This document shows, piece after piece, positions 21,961 to 32,338 of a DNA stretch of 64,000 bases. The DNA is taken from assembly GCA_902651635.1 (NCBI GenBank), contig CACRSC010000038.1, forward strand, positions 94,532-158,531. Direction: 5' to 3'. Under the pieces are notes generated by a model, which was not told the origin of the DNA, ran no database searches, and worked only from the letters and a program-made list of their open reading frames with translations. The position numbers were made by a program, and so were the translations under genes. The DNA comes from Mastigamoeba balamuthi. Its lineage: Eukaryota; Evosea; Mastigamoebida; Mastigamoebidae. The number at the start of each line of letters is the position of its first letter. Within the stretch, counting starts at the first letter, position 1.

Positions 21961-24894
21961 ATGGACGACGACACCGACTACGAGGCCTCGATGCAGGCCC
22001 TCCTGGAGATCGAGGGTACCTCCCACTGCCTGCCTGCCTCCCTCCCTCCCCGCGTGCTCACCGCCCGCAGCGGAGGAGTCTGGCAGGCCGACGTCGCGCC
22101 GCCTGCTGGGCACCGGCTGGCCAGCCGACGCCGACGCCCTCTGCCCCTCGTGCCCCGCCTCGCTCCCCGCCTCCGTCTTCACCCCGGACCCCGACGCCGC
22201 CCCCGCCAAGCGCCCGCGCTCGCCGTCGTCGTCGTGCGACGCCGCCTGCTCGTCGTCGGCGGCCAAGAGGGCGCGCAGGGCTGGGGGAGGGGCGGGCACC
22301 GACCTGGGGGTGCTGAGGGCGACATCGTCGGTCACGGGGCAGAGCGTCGCGATACGCCTGCGCGAGCCCGGGGCAGCGGTGCTCGAGCCCCCCGAGCGGA
22401 CGAGCGCGAGGCCCGAGGGCCCCAGCGCGCCAGCGGCGCAGCACGCGATGCTCTGCCAGCGCGGGGGGCGGGGCCGCGGAGGGGACGAGGGCGACAGCGA
22501 GGGCGACAGCGACGCCGAGGGGGCGGCGAGCAGGGCGCGGATGGCAGCAGAGGGCAGGCTGTGGGCGGACAAGTACAGGCCGACGTCCTACGTGCACCTC
22601 ATCTCGGACGAGGTGGGGAACGCCACGCACACACGCACAGGCCCGGCCGGCCGCCTCCCCTCAAGCCGCCCCGCCCTGCGTGTTCGGTCCTCACCGAGGG
22701 GCCCTGCTCGGGTAGAGGGTGAACAGGGACATTCTGCAGTGGCTGAGGATGTGGGACCACCAGGGAGCTGCGTCGCCAGACGTCAAGGCACGAGTGCTGC
22801 TGCTTCTGCTGCTGCTGCCGCACTATTGAGAGTGGGGGAGGAAGGCAGAGAGCGAGAGCGATGGTCTGACGGGTCTCCCCCGCGAATCCGTGCAGGCAAT
22901 TCTGCTGTGGGGGCCTCCGGGATACGGCAAGACGACACTGGCACACGTCCTCGCCAAGACCGCAGGGTTCAACCCAGTCGAGATCAACGCCAGGTCCCAC
23001 CCTTAGCATCCGCCCCTTGCAGCAGCCAACTTCGGTCGTCTCTTACTGGTGCTCTGCAGTGCTGTTCGCTCGCTCGAATCCTTCGAGAAGGCCGTGGTGC
23101 GTTGCGGGCCGCTTCTCGCACAGCGCCTCGTCTGCAGCTGACCGCCCGCCTCCGCCAGATGGACGCCGTGGGGTTCAGGAACGTGATGTCCGACGCCCCC
23201 AACCTGCTGGTCATCGACGAGGTCGACGGCATCGCGGGGTCCGAGGGCAAGGGCGCCGTGGACCTGCTCGTCCGCCTCATCAGCTTCCGGAAGCAGGCGC
23301 GCCGCCGCAACGACAACGGCGACGAGGCTGCGGGCGACGACGGCGGCGAGCCCGGGGGCGAGGCCGAGAGCTCTGCGGGCGCCCGCAAGGGCCGCAAGCC
23401 GCGCAGGGCCAAGGACGGGCTGTCGGAGCTGCGCAGGCCGATCATCTGCACGTGCAACGACCTGTACGCGCCGGCGCTGCGGCAGCTGAGGGCGCACGCC
23501 AAGGTGTTCAAGGTCGACCGCCCGTCGCCGCAGATCCTGCTCGAGCGGCTCAAGCGCATCGCCGAGCGCGAGGGCGTCAGCGTCGAGCAGAGCGCGCTGG
23601 CGTCTCTGTGCGAGCTCACGCGGCACGACGTGCGGTCGTGCCTGAACACGCTGCAGTTCGCGGCGTCGCTGGGCAGGCCCCTGACGAGCAAGGTGCTGCG
23701 CGAGTGCAACGTCGGGCTCAAGGACTCGGGCCACAACGTCTTCGACGTCTGGAGGTCCGTGTTCGGCGTGCACTGCAAGTCTGTGCCGTCGGACTTTGAG
23801 GGCATGTACAACCTGGTCGACGGCGAGGGCTCGTGCGACAAGCTCGTCGAGGGCTGCTGGGCCAACTACGCGACGTGCGGCGCCGCCGATCACCTGATGA
23901 AGAAGAGCGTCGCGTGCATCGAGTGGCTCGCGCAGGCCGACTGCCTGCAGGGCCGCTGCGGGCGCCGCGCTCACAGCGAGGGCTCCGTCTCGCTCCTGCC
24001 AGCGGCCCCCATCATGTTCCGCACGCAGTGGGGCGACAGCAGCTCCGACAACATCACCTTCCCGCGCGTCCACTCGGAGGTCAGTGCCGCCGCGTTGAGG
24101 GGTGGGGGGTCTCGCGTTGCTCACCGCAACGCCGCGCAGATGTGGGCCAAGGAGAAGGAGTCGCAGAACATATGCAGGACGCTGATGGCGGGTATCGACC
24201 CGCACGCCAGGGGGTTCGCCAGCACCCGCGCGGTCACCGTGGAGTCGCTGTCGCCGCTGCTCGACATTGTCTCGCCGCACCTGCGGCCCCTGTCGCAGCA
24301 GCTCATGTCGCCGGGAGAGAAGGCCCTGCTGGGCTCTGTGGTCGGCGTCATGCACTCGCTGGGCCTCACCTTCCGTGCCGAGGCCGCGTCCGGCGCAGGC
24401 CCGTCCGAGCTGCAGCTCGACCCGTGAGACCTCCCCTCCTCGCCTCCTCACCGCTCACAGGGAGACGCAGGCCACTGCACAGGCTCGTGGAATACGAGGG
24501 GGCTAAGCCGTCGCAGAGACGGCCGCTCGCCGCGGTACACAAGAGGCTCGTGGCTCACGACATACAGGCGGAGCACTGGCGCAGGCTGGCAGCCGCGCAG
24601 CAGAGCCTGGCCAGCGAGCACCGCCCGATGGCGACGCCCTCGGCGCCGCCGTCCGCAAGGAAGCCCAAGGACGAGAAGAAGGCCGAGCCGCAGCCCGCCG
24701 TCGTCGCCAAGGACTTCTTCGGCAGGCCGATCGTGCGCCAGCAGGCGGCAGCGACGGCGTCGAGCCCCGCCAAGGGCTCGTCGGCGGGGCCCAGGACGTC
24801 GCCGGCGCGGGCCGTGGCGCCGGTGAGGTACAAGTTCCACGAGGGGCACACCAACGCCGTCAGACGCAAGATCTACGTCAAGGACCTCATGTGA
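21961..24894 (+). CDS. CTF18: chromosome transmission fidelity protein 18 (CTF18-RFC large subunit)
   Basis: CTF18 replaces RFC1 in an alternative clamp loader used in cohesion and at the replication fork. Exon 1 (21961-22015) is followed by an acidic, low-complexity N-terminal exon from 22071 that ends LWADKYRPTSYVHLISDE. A short exon (VNRDILQWLRMWD) then leads to the Walker A exon, LLWGPPGYGKTTLAHVLAK. Walker B is LLVIDEVDG. Next come PIICTCNDLYAPALR and HDVRSCLNTLQFA. The conserved C-terminal block DFFGRPIV ... RYKFHEGHTNAVRRKIYVKDL is the CTF18 signature. Many introns are only 40-90 nt, and several junctions are inferred from the family alignment. The usual EINASD after Walker A reads EINASA here, right at a splice junction. 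Confidence 0.93.
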
Positions 24895-25037
24895 CCCCGG
24901 CTCGCCTGCGAGCGGGGCAAGAGCAGAGCGCACGCCACCCCCAAGGAGTGGCGTGGCGTGCCGGTTGTGTTCAGTGAATGCTTTGAACAACGGAGAAACC
25001 TGTTGGGAGCCGGGCCCGACGTGCTGCTGCGGAGCTG

Positions 25038-25896
25038 TCACTGCTCGCTCTTCCTGCTGGCTGGCGCCTGCTGCTGCTGCTGCTGCTGGGGTCCTGCCAC
25101 ACGCTCGATCTCACGCTCGAGGTCCTCCACCTGCGCGAGCACATGCGAGAGCTGCTCCCTGTCCATCTCGAACCTCGCCACGTCCTTGCCCTCCTGAGCG
25201 CAGTCGTCAGCTGCTGCTGCTAGGAACCCCCTCTCGGCCAGGGCGGGGGAGAGAGAGCGAACGGGGAACTTGTTGATGTGGAGCTCCACGATGGCGACGG
25301 GCTCGTTGATGTCGGGCTGCGAGCGGGTGCGGGTCTTGACGTCCATACGCCAGGCCATCTTCTGCAGCGTGCCGTCCCACGTGCACCTCTGCTTCACGGC
25401 CTCGTGGATCTGCGCGGTCCTCGGCGGGGTCAGTGGGGCTGGTCCGCTCTCTGTGCGCAGGGGGGAAGGAGTGGGAGTGGGGTGGGGCTGCTGGCCTTGG
25501 CGCGCTGGTTGCGCCAGAAGCGGACGATGGTGTCCTTCTGCAGCTGCGAGAGGTCCGTCTTCTTCAGCTTGAGGAACGACTCGAGCTGCGAGGCCTCGTA
25601 GTCCTCGTACGCAGCCCTCGCCAGCACCTCGCGGCACACGCCGCACGCCCTCTCGATGTCTGGCCCCGTTGCAGTTGCCCAGCAGGGGAGGCGGCAGTGA
25701 GGACGGGGCCAGTAGGGAGGAGCTGGGAGGAGCCCCGAGGGTGTGGGCAGCAGGCAAGCGGCTGACCTTGGACCGTCTCGCTGCTCGAGGCGAAGACGGC
25801 CTCCTTGAGGAACTCCGGGGTGATGGACTCGTCGCCCTCGTACTCGCGCTTGGCGACGCCGCTCACCAGGGCGTAGAACAGCTTGGTGTCCTCCAT
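25038..25896 (-). CDS. COMMD1: COMM domain protein, COMMD1-like
   Basis: COMMD1-class proteins form the Commander complex with CCDC22/CCDC93 in endosomal recycling. The ATG at 25896 starts MEDTKLFYALVSGVAKREY. Exon 2 (DIERACGVCREV) carries the helical N-domain. Exon 3 begins IHEAVKQRCTWDGTLQKMAWRMDV and continues EPVAIVELHINKFP and FEMDREQLSHVLAQVEDLE, which is the COMM domain. The WDG...W-R-DV and PVAI-ELxxxKF signatures resemble COMMD1 most. The tail has a polyglutamine run of about eight and a basic SRKSEQ end. The second intron lacks a GT donor at the frame-consistent point and seems to use GC after CGCGCCAAG. An insert in the COMM domain (about LSPALAERGFLAAAADD) is unusual. Confidence 0.85.
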
Positions 25897-26070
25897 CCGC
25901 TCGCTGTGTGGGCAACAACCAACAGCAGATTCTCGTCCACAGGGCGAGATATCGACCGATTCGAAAAATCTGCGCGATTTGAGAGCCCGGGCGATACGGG
26001 GATCTTGTGCGGGAGATGACGTCCTCACACTTTTCTATCTGTCTGCACTGCGCGGCGCCAGAGGGGGGAG
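25897..26070. promoter_or_regulatory. divergent promoter region, COMMD1-like / RLP24
   Basis: Only 174 nt separate the two start codons, so the promoters must overlap. It contains GATATC at 25948-25953 and an AT-rich GATTCGAAAAATC segment. Confidence 0.45.
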
Positions 26071-26866
26071 ATGAGGATAGAGAAGTGCTACTACTGCTCG
26101 GGGCCCATCTACCCGGGCCACGGCATGGTCTTCGTCCGCAACGACGCCAAGGTCCGCGCGCACCCCCCAAAACCCGTCCCCTCAATCGAGAAACCCGCTG
26201 AGAAACGCTGCTCGCCGCGCAACAGGTCTTTCGGTTCTGCAAGAGCAAGTGCCATGCGGCGTTCAAGCGCAAGGTGAACCCGCGCAAGCTGAGGTGGACC
26301 AAGGCGTTCCGCTTCAGCCGCGGCAAGGAGATGACGATGGACAGCACCTTCGAGTTTGAGAAGCGCCGCAACCGCCCCGTGCGCTACAGCCGCGAGCTCA
26401 TGGCCAAGACCCTCCAGGGTGCGCGCGTATCTCCCCAGATCCTCCAAGATTCCACCCTCCAGATTCGGGGCGTGGATACCGCGAATTCCCCATTACCAGA
26501 ATTCCGCCGCTCCGTGCCCGCTTGCGCGGGGGAAGATATTGCTATCTTTTTTTTCAATTTTCCGCGATGTCGGAAATCTGACGTGAGCGATGACGTTGCC
26601 GCGGCGGCCCAGCCATGCGGCGCGTGGAGGAGATCCGCTCGAGGCGCGAGCTGGTGTTCTACGAGCAGCGCCTGGACGCGGCGCGGCGGATGGAGGCGGA
26701 GCACCACGCCAAGGAGATTGCCAAGGACTACGGGCAGATTGTGCCGCCCATCCCGCTGCTGCCGCCGGCCCTCAAGAGGAAGGCCAGGGAGATCCAGAAG
26801 AGGGCCGAGGTCTCGCTGGTGGTGCCCAGGAAGGCCTCCAAGGCCGAGTCCAAGTCCGAGGACTAG
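26071..26866 (+). CDS. RLP24: ribosome biogenesis protein RLP24 (RSL24D1)
   Basis: RLP24 is the placeholder for eL24 in nucleolar pre-60S particles and is released by the AAA-ATPase Drg1. Exons 26071-26151, 26226-26418 and 26613-26866 give 175 residues. The zinc-ribbon cysteines are in [14 protein letters not shown] and [11 protein letters not shown]. These are followed by [30 protein letters not shown] and, in exon 3, [12 protein letters not shown]. The VNPRKLRWT and FEFEKRRN stretches distinguish RLP24 from cytosolic eL24. The C-terminal helix is acidic/basic and ends SKSED. Intron 2 (194 nt) is the longer one and contains GATATT near 26537. Confidence 0.95.
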
Positions 26867-27154
26867 ACACGTCACCCCCACGCACGCTCTCCTCCTCCCG
26901 GGTCTCGGCGCATAACAAAGGCGGTCTGTTGCGTCAACCCCCCTGGCCCCCCGCCCCGCCACCGTGTGCGTGCCGTTTTTCTGCCGTCCTGCAGCACGTC
27001 CGTCGGGTCTGCAGACTCGGTTCCCCGTTCAATTGAAGCCAAACCGACCGGACCGGTTTTCCCGCGATTTCGGCCTGCATCCGTTCCGATTCGTCACCGC
27101 GATTTTGGTGAAGGGAACAGAACAACCAGAGCAAGCACTACAGCGCAGCTCAGG
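26867..27154. other. intergenic spacer
   Basis: This 288-nt spacer between tandem plus-strand genes has a CAATTG palindrome at 27030-27035. No gene is recognised. Confidence 0.3.
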
Positions 27155-28748
27155 ATGCCCATAGTGAGTTTGAAGCTGAGGAAGGCGGGCGGGGTCCCGC
27201 AGTGGCTGGCCTCGGGGTCGATGTTCAGCCGCACGCTGGCGCTGCTGCTGGTCTGCTGCCTGCTCTGGGCCGCCTCGAGCCTCGTGCTCTCGCTCGGCGC
27301 CACGACCCCGGCGGAGTCGCCCGCGCTCAGCGACGAGTTCTCCCGCGCCGACTGGAGGGCCCTGGCCGTGGCGCTGGCGCTTCCCGAGGGCCGCACGCGC
27401 CCCGCCCCCAACACATCGCTCGTGCAGCGCAACTTCGACACGTTCTACGACGACTACAGCCGCAGGCGCGTGGCGACGTTCGGCGAGGGCCGCATGGACG
27501 ACGAGCGGCGCAACTGGCAGCGCTACGCCCGCATCGCGCGGACCACGTCGGACCCCCCGACGCCGTTCGCGGGCCGCGGGGACTCGCGGGGCGTCGTCTT
27601 CACGTGCGGCTCGCGCTACTTCTCTCTGTGCTACGCCAACATCCGCATGATCCTCGAGGTCCACAAGGCCCGCCTCCCCGTCGGTGCGGCCCCACTCCCC
27701 TCCCTCGATCGCGGGAGGGCGAGGGGAGCGCTGAATGGAGGGCGCAGAGGTGTGGACGGACGTGGGGGAGCTGATCCCCGACCAGGACCAGAGACTGGAC
27801 AACCTGACAAAGAGGTTCCCGCACCTGCGCCGCCGGTACTTCGCCGAGATCGCCGACGACTACGCCGCGTGGTTCGGCGAGATGCACCAGGGAGCCTCCA
27901 ACGTCGGCCCCAAGAACTTCCGTGCGTCCGCGCGAGCCCGGAGGGCCGTTTCGAAGCATCGGCAACTGAATGCTCTGAGTTGCGCGGGGGGTCCAGACAT
28001 GAAGCTGATGGCCATCATGGGGTCGCGTTTCGCCAACGTGCTGTACCTCGACGCGGACAACACAGCCGCGCGCAACCCAGAGGCCCTGTTCGACAGCAAC
28101 GAGTTCCGCGACACGGGTGCCATATTCTGGCCCGACATGTACTCTGTGCCCTCTTGGTCTCCGATATGGTGCCCTTCTCCATCCCCCAGCCTCCCGAGCC
28201 TGCACGCACGACGAGTCTAACCGCCTCCCCTCGCTAGGTTCGTCATGGGGGTACCCTTCCGCGAGATGTGGGCGCAGGAGAGCGGGCAGATCCTGGTGAA
28301 CAAGACGCGGGCGTGGAGGGGCCTGATGCTGGCGGCCGCTCTGAACCAGCGCCAGGACTTCTTCTACAGCGTCGTCAACGGCGACAAGGACACGTTCCTC
28401 TTCTCGTGGCTGGCCATCGAGGAGCCCTTCTACTTCGTCCCGCACCCGCCCGTGCCCGTGGGCACCAACTGGGGCGCCTTCTGCGGGAACACGTTCGGAC
28501 AGAGCGACCCCAGCGGGCGCGTCACCTTCCTGCACGGCGTGGGCGTCAAGGGCGAGCCGCACAGCAGGCTGCCGCGCAAGTGGGAGGCGCTCAAGTTCTA
28601 CGACCCCGAGGGCGCGGCGCCGACGTACAGGTGGCTGGGGTCGTGCATCGACGTCGACGAGAGGCGGAGCGGGGCCGTGACGGTGGTCCCGTTTGCCGAC
28701 GAGCTGGGCAACGTCGAGGACGTCCTCCTCTCTTTGCAACAGGAGTGA
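27155..28748 (+). CDS. type II membrane mannosyltransferase-like protein (GT71/MNN1 family)
   Basis: Exons 27155-27679, 27741-27921, 27997-28138 and 28238-28748 give 452 residues. A short basic cytosolic N-terminus precedes one signal-anchor helix (TLALLLVCCLLWAASSLVLSL). The luminal domain has GVVFTCGSRYFSLCYANIRMI, AEVWTDVGEL, GSRFANVLYLDADNTA (DAD is the DXD motif), TGAIFWPDM and QESGQILVNKTRAWRGL. These are the landmarks of MNN1-type alpha-1,3-mannosyltransferases and related putative mannosyltransferases. The predicted location is the Golgi. The acceptor is unknown. Splice sites restore the family frame at each junction. Confidence 0.85.
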
Positions 28749-28847
28749 AGTGCAGCAACAACCGTGTTTCGACTAAGAGGGGTCGTCGTCGTGCAATGCC
28801 TGTGGGGGCGCTGTTGATACAACGGGGTAAGCAAGGGGACGGGGTCT

Positions 28848-30083
28848 TCATTCGTCGCTGTGCTCTGTGGGCTGTGACGACGCCCAGAGCGCCAGCACAG
28901 CGTCGAACCTCCGTAGCAGCGGCGCGCAATCGTACGGGAACGTGCCATGTTCCAGAGACGAGCCGAGCATCGACGACACGCTGGCGACCGCAGCGAAGCA
29001 GTCCTCGGCGTCGTCGCCAAAGACGCCCAGCGCCGCGGGCCACTGCCGCTGCGCCTCCCTCGCCCAGAGGCCCAGGAACTCGAGCAGCGGCGGCGCAGAC
29101 TGCTCCCCGAGCAGCATGTCAACGACGACGGCCCCGTCGAACGAGACCAGCCGCAGCAGCCGCAGCATCAGCGCGTCCGCGCTCAGCGCCTCTGCCCACC
29201 GCGGCGACGGCACGCGCGCCCGCACGCGAGCGGCGACTGCGAGCCCGCGGGCCAGCGCGCAGTCGTCGTCGCCCAGCACGTCGAAGGCAGCGTCGACCAG
29301 CTCCGCCGGGGCGGCCCCGTCGCTCGGCGGCTCGGGCACCGCGCCGCGGTCGGCGCAGGCGAGCGCTGCCTGGGCGAGCTCGCTCCACGCGGACCTGAGC
29401 AGCGCGCGCGTGTTGCCAGCCAAGGCGCAGCAGCGGCCGGCGTCGAGCTCGTCGTCGCAGGCGGCAGCGAACTCGCCCAGCAACGCGCCCACGCGCGCCA
29501 CCTGCGCTGCCAGCGCCCCGACGGCCGCCGCGCCGCCGTCGCCCCCGTCGCTGGCGTCGGGCAGCTGCGCGACGGCGACGCGAGCGGCACGCAGAAGACT
29601 CCTGGCGACGATGGGGGCCACCCGCTGCGAGTACCGGGCAGGCGAGAACGCCGCGAGCTCCCCGGCCACGTCGGCAGCGGGCGCAGGGGACTTGCGCAGC
29701 GCCCTGGCGCTGCTGGTCGCCTGCACAGCACCGGACAGAGCGCCAGGGGCCCCGGGCGACACGATCTGCTGCAGGCGAGCGACAAACGGAGCGCCCGCAG
29801 CACTGGCAGCGCAGCGACAGCGGCCCAAGACGTCCCCAGCGAGCGGCAGCAAGGCGGGCAGGCGCAGCGCCTCGAGGGCGGCGTACGAGTGCGCCCGCGT
29901 GAACGGGCTGCTGCAGACGAGGGCGCTGGCCAAGAGGGGCGCGGCACTGGGGCACTGCAGCAGGGCAGCGACGTCCTGCGGGCCCCACTCGTGGGCGACG
30001 CTCGAGAGCAGGACGAGGGCTCGGTCCGGGTCCCCGCGTGCGGCCTCCAGGCGCACGGCGATGGCCTCCGGGGTCAGCGACAT
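28848..30083 (-). CDS. Lines homologue (LINS-like), helical repeat protein
   Basis: This single exon encodes 411 residues of Leu/Ala-rich helices. The C-terminal third matches the Lines family pattern. It has SFDGAVVVDMLLGEQSAPPLLEFLGLW, resembling the conserved 'leucine-rich plus terminal' module, and a terminal FPYDCAPLLRRFDAVL equivalent to the family's FPYNP-LLRR motif. Lines was described in Drosophila segmentation and hindgut patterning, and LINS1 in human neurodevelopment; its biochemical role is not established. The human protein is longer, so the N-terminal part here may be shortened or too diverged. The gene is convergent with the GT71-like gene, 99 nt away. Confidence 0.6.
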   Translation of the reverse strand: MSLTPEAIAVRLEAARGDPDRALVLLSSVAHEWGPQDVAALLQCPSAAPLLASALVCSSPFTRAHSYAALEALRLPALLPLAGDVLGRCRCAASAAGAPFVARLQQIVSPGAPGALSGAVQATSSARALRKSPAPAADVAGELAAFSPARYSQRVAPIVARSLLRAARVAVAQLPDASDGGDGGAAAVGALAAQVARVGALLGEFAAACDDELDAGRCCALAGNTRALLRSAWSELAQAALACADRGAVPEPPSDGAAPAELVDAAFDVLGDDDCALARGLAVAARVRARVPSPRWAEALSADALMLRLLRLVSFDGAVVVDMLLGEQSAPPLLEFLGLWAREAQRQWPAALGVFGDDAEDCFAAVASVSSMLGSSLEHGTFPYDCAPLLRRFDAVLALWASSQPTEHSDE

Positions 30084-30275
30084 TCGATTGACTGGGATGG
30101 CGGGAACAATAACTACCGGGCAGATAGATACAACCAAATGATATCTTCGGTTCTTACGATTGGTCTCAGACGCGGCACGCGGCCCGTGCCAACAGGTACA
30201 GACAACTTGCATCAATGCAATGGGTCAAACTATGGCTTTTTTATGTTCACTTGCGATTGCTCGGCTGGGGACCCC
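30084..30275. promoter_or_regulatory. upstream region of the Lines homologue
   Basis: This 192-nt spacer between two minus-strand genes contains GATATC at about 30140-30145, about 60 nt upstream of the Lines ATG. Confidence 0.35.
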
Positions 30276-31652
30276 CTACTTGGCCGTGGGCGTGGAGCGA
30301 GGCAGCTGGACCTCGTGCAGCAGGCCGAGGTCCCAGAGCAGCGAGCTGGTGAGGTACTTGTCGCGGATGTCGCGCGACCCGATGAACGCGCGCTGGACGT
30401 CGTCCCACGCGATGCCGATGTCCTCGGGGACGACGGGCATCCCCAGCTCGCGCATCAGCGCCCCCACCTGCTCGGCGGGCGGCAGCTCCTCGTCCATGGC
30501 CCTGACGATCTCGCCCCAGTGCGCCACGATGTTGGCCAGGCGCCTGGCGTGGCCCGCGGCCTCGTTCTTGTGGAACGCGCGGTGCTCCTGCTCGATGACC
30601 ACGTCCGCGGCCTTCCCGAAGGTCTCGCGGACGCGGCGCTCCCACTCGTCGTTGCTGAACGCGCGCACGAACGCCAGCGCGCGCCCGCTGTCGGGAGCCG
30701 CGCGCGGCACGGCCCGCTCGTAGAGGCGCAGCGTCAGGTACGTGCCGACGCCGACCTGGATGCCGTGGAGCTCGCAGGGCAGCCCGCGCTCGAGGGCCAT
30801 CATCTCCCATATGTGGCTGAAGTAGTGCTCGAGGCCCGAGGCCGGGCGCGAGCACTGCGCGAAGCACATGGCGACGCCCGACAGCACGAGGCCCTCCACG
30901 GCGGCCTCGACCGCCGCGGGCTCGCGCGCGGCCAGCCCGCGGGCGCTGGCGACGACCTTGGCGAGCGACGCGCGCATCAGGGCGGCGACGTTGGCGCAGT
31001 AGTGCTCGCCCGTCACCGCGTGGGCCACGCGCCACTCGCAGAGCGCGACGCTCTTGGCCAGCATGTCGCCGAGCCCCGCCCACAGCATCCGCATCGGCGC
31101 GAGGCGCACGATGTCCGTGTCGGCGATGACGGCCGCCGGGCACGCGCAGGCCAGCGAGACTTTGACGCGGTCGCGGACCATCGAGGCGCTGTCCGAGGCG
31201 TAGCCGTCCATCGACGGCGCCGTGCAGACGACGGCGCTGGGCACGCCCGCCGTGCGCGCGAGGACCTTGCAGCAGTCGTTAACGACGCCCGAGCCCACGG
31301 CCAGCACGCAGTCGCAGCGGCGGTCGAACGCCATCGCGAGCTCGCCGACGGCCTGCTCGTCGGGCTCGAGGCGTCCCCGCGCGATGACGTGGAGCACGTG
31401 CGCGACGCCAGACCGCTCGAGGACGGGGCCCAGCGAGGGCCACGCGGCCGCGTGCGTGTTGGTGTCGCAGACGACGAAGGGCCTGCGGCAGCCCAGCAGC
31501 GAGAGGGCCTCGGGGACGCTGCTGACGGCGCCCGCCCCGATGCGCAGGAACCGCAGCGGCGACGAGTGGTGGCGGCCGCAGGCGCAGTCGTGGCCCCCGG
31601 GGGCCACCAGCTGCTCCAGGGTCGCGTGGGCAAAATCGAGGTACGAGGCCAT
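30276..31652 (-). CDS. sn-glycerol-1-phosphate dehydrogenase (AraM/EgsA family)
   Basis: Glycerol-1-phosphate dehydrogenases reduce dihydroxyacetone phosphate to sn-glycerol-1-phosphate, the archaeal lipid backbone; Bacillus AraM is a bacterial relative. This intronless gene encodes 458 residues. It shows the nucleotide-binding LAVGSGVVNDCCKVLA, the TAPSMDGYASDSAS substrate region, VIADTDIVRLAP and LWAGLGDMLAKSVAL. A metal-site stretch with histidines reads RPASGLEHYFSHIWEMM, followed by HGIQVGVGTYLTLRL. The metal and nucleotide motifs are intact, so the enzyme should be active. The lack of introns and the family's prokaryotic bias suggest gene transfer (inference). A short cysteine/histidine-rich N-terminus (GGHDCACGRHHSS) is typical of AraM-type proteins. 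Confidence 0.92.
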   Translation of the reverse strand: MASYLDFAHATLEQLVAPGGHDCACGRHHSSPLRFLRIGAGAVSSVPEALSLLGCRRPFVVCDTNTHAAAWPSLGPVLERSGVAHVLHVIARGRLEPDEQAVGELAMAFDRRCDCVLAVGSGVVNDCCKVLARTAGVPSAVVCTAPSMDGYASDSASMVRDRVKVSLACACPAAVIADTDIVRLAPMRMLWAGLGDMLAKSVALCEWRVAHAVTGEHYCANVAALMRASLAKVVASARGLAAREPAAVEAAVEGLVLSGVAMCFAQCSRPASGLEHYFSHIWEMMALERGLPCELHGIQVGVGTYLTLRLYERAVPRAAPDSGRALAFVRAFSNDEWERRVRETFGKAADVVIEQEHRAFHKNEAAGHARRLANIVAHWGEIVRAMDEELPPAEQVGALMRELGMPVVPEDIGIAWDDVQRAFIGSRDIRDKYLTSSLLWDLGLLHEVQLPRSTPTAK

Positions 31653-32338
31653 GTGGCTGCGACTGTGCAGTTACCGGCTGGTGTGTTTGTTTGTGTGGTG
31701 CGCAGAGGGAGAAGTATCGATGACTGGGAGATTACGGAGATTTTTCCCGATGGGTGGGAAAAGACTGTTAGTTCCTCCGGTACCCCGATTCCCGACTGCA
31801 CCTTCCAGCAACTTCTTCCCGGGCAGCAATGGAGGCAGCCTGTCCCCGATCGGATGGTGGGCATCCGGGAATAAAAAGCCGTCAGTCAAGCGATGGTCTG
31901 CAGACCACCAGCATAGCCGATCTGAGCAACTGCCAAGCCCAAAAAGGAACAGGAATAACTCTAAAAAAGGGGGAAACGGTGTCTTGGTGTTTCTGTGTGT
32001 GGTTTGGGGGGTTGATGGGAGAGGGGGAGAAGCAAAAGAGAAAGAAGGGGACAGGGGGCAACTGGTCCGGCAGAGCACGCGCGACGACGGCGGGGCACTT
32101 GCACGAGGGGGGTCAGCAGCGGAGTCTGAGATAGGGCAGTCGGGGGGGCAGGAGTGCTAAGCTCGTGTGAAGCCCTTCTTCCCTCCCTCCTCGCGTGCCC
32201 GCCGCCTCCTCACTGCCTCTGCCTCGGCGCGTCTCCGCCGCCCGATCGTAACTGCGTCAACTGACTGGGCGGCGTGGAGAGAGCGGGACGGGGTCAGCAT
32301 TGCCAGCGGTGGACTGCGGAGGGGAAGGCGGGGGGCAC
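31653..32338. other. intergenic region, no gene recognised
   Basis: Nearly 690 nt lie between the start of the dehydrogenase gene and the stop of the ArfGAP gene. Short open frames exist but none looks like a protein. The composition is G-rich on the plus strand toward 32000-32150. Confidence 0.4.

Noticed and set aside
28947-31874. A 975-codon plus-strand open frame opposite the Lines and dehydrogenase genes
   Set aside because: It is antisense to two genes with recognised families and has Arg/Gln/Gly shadow composition.
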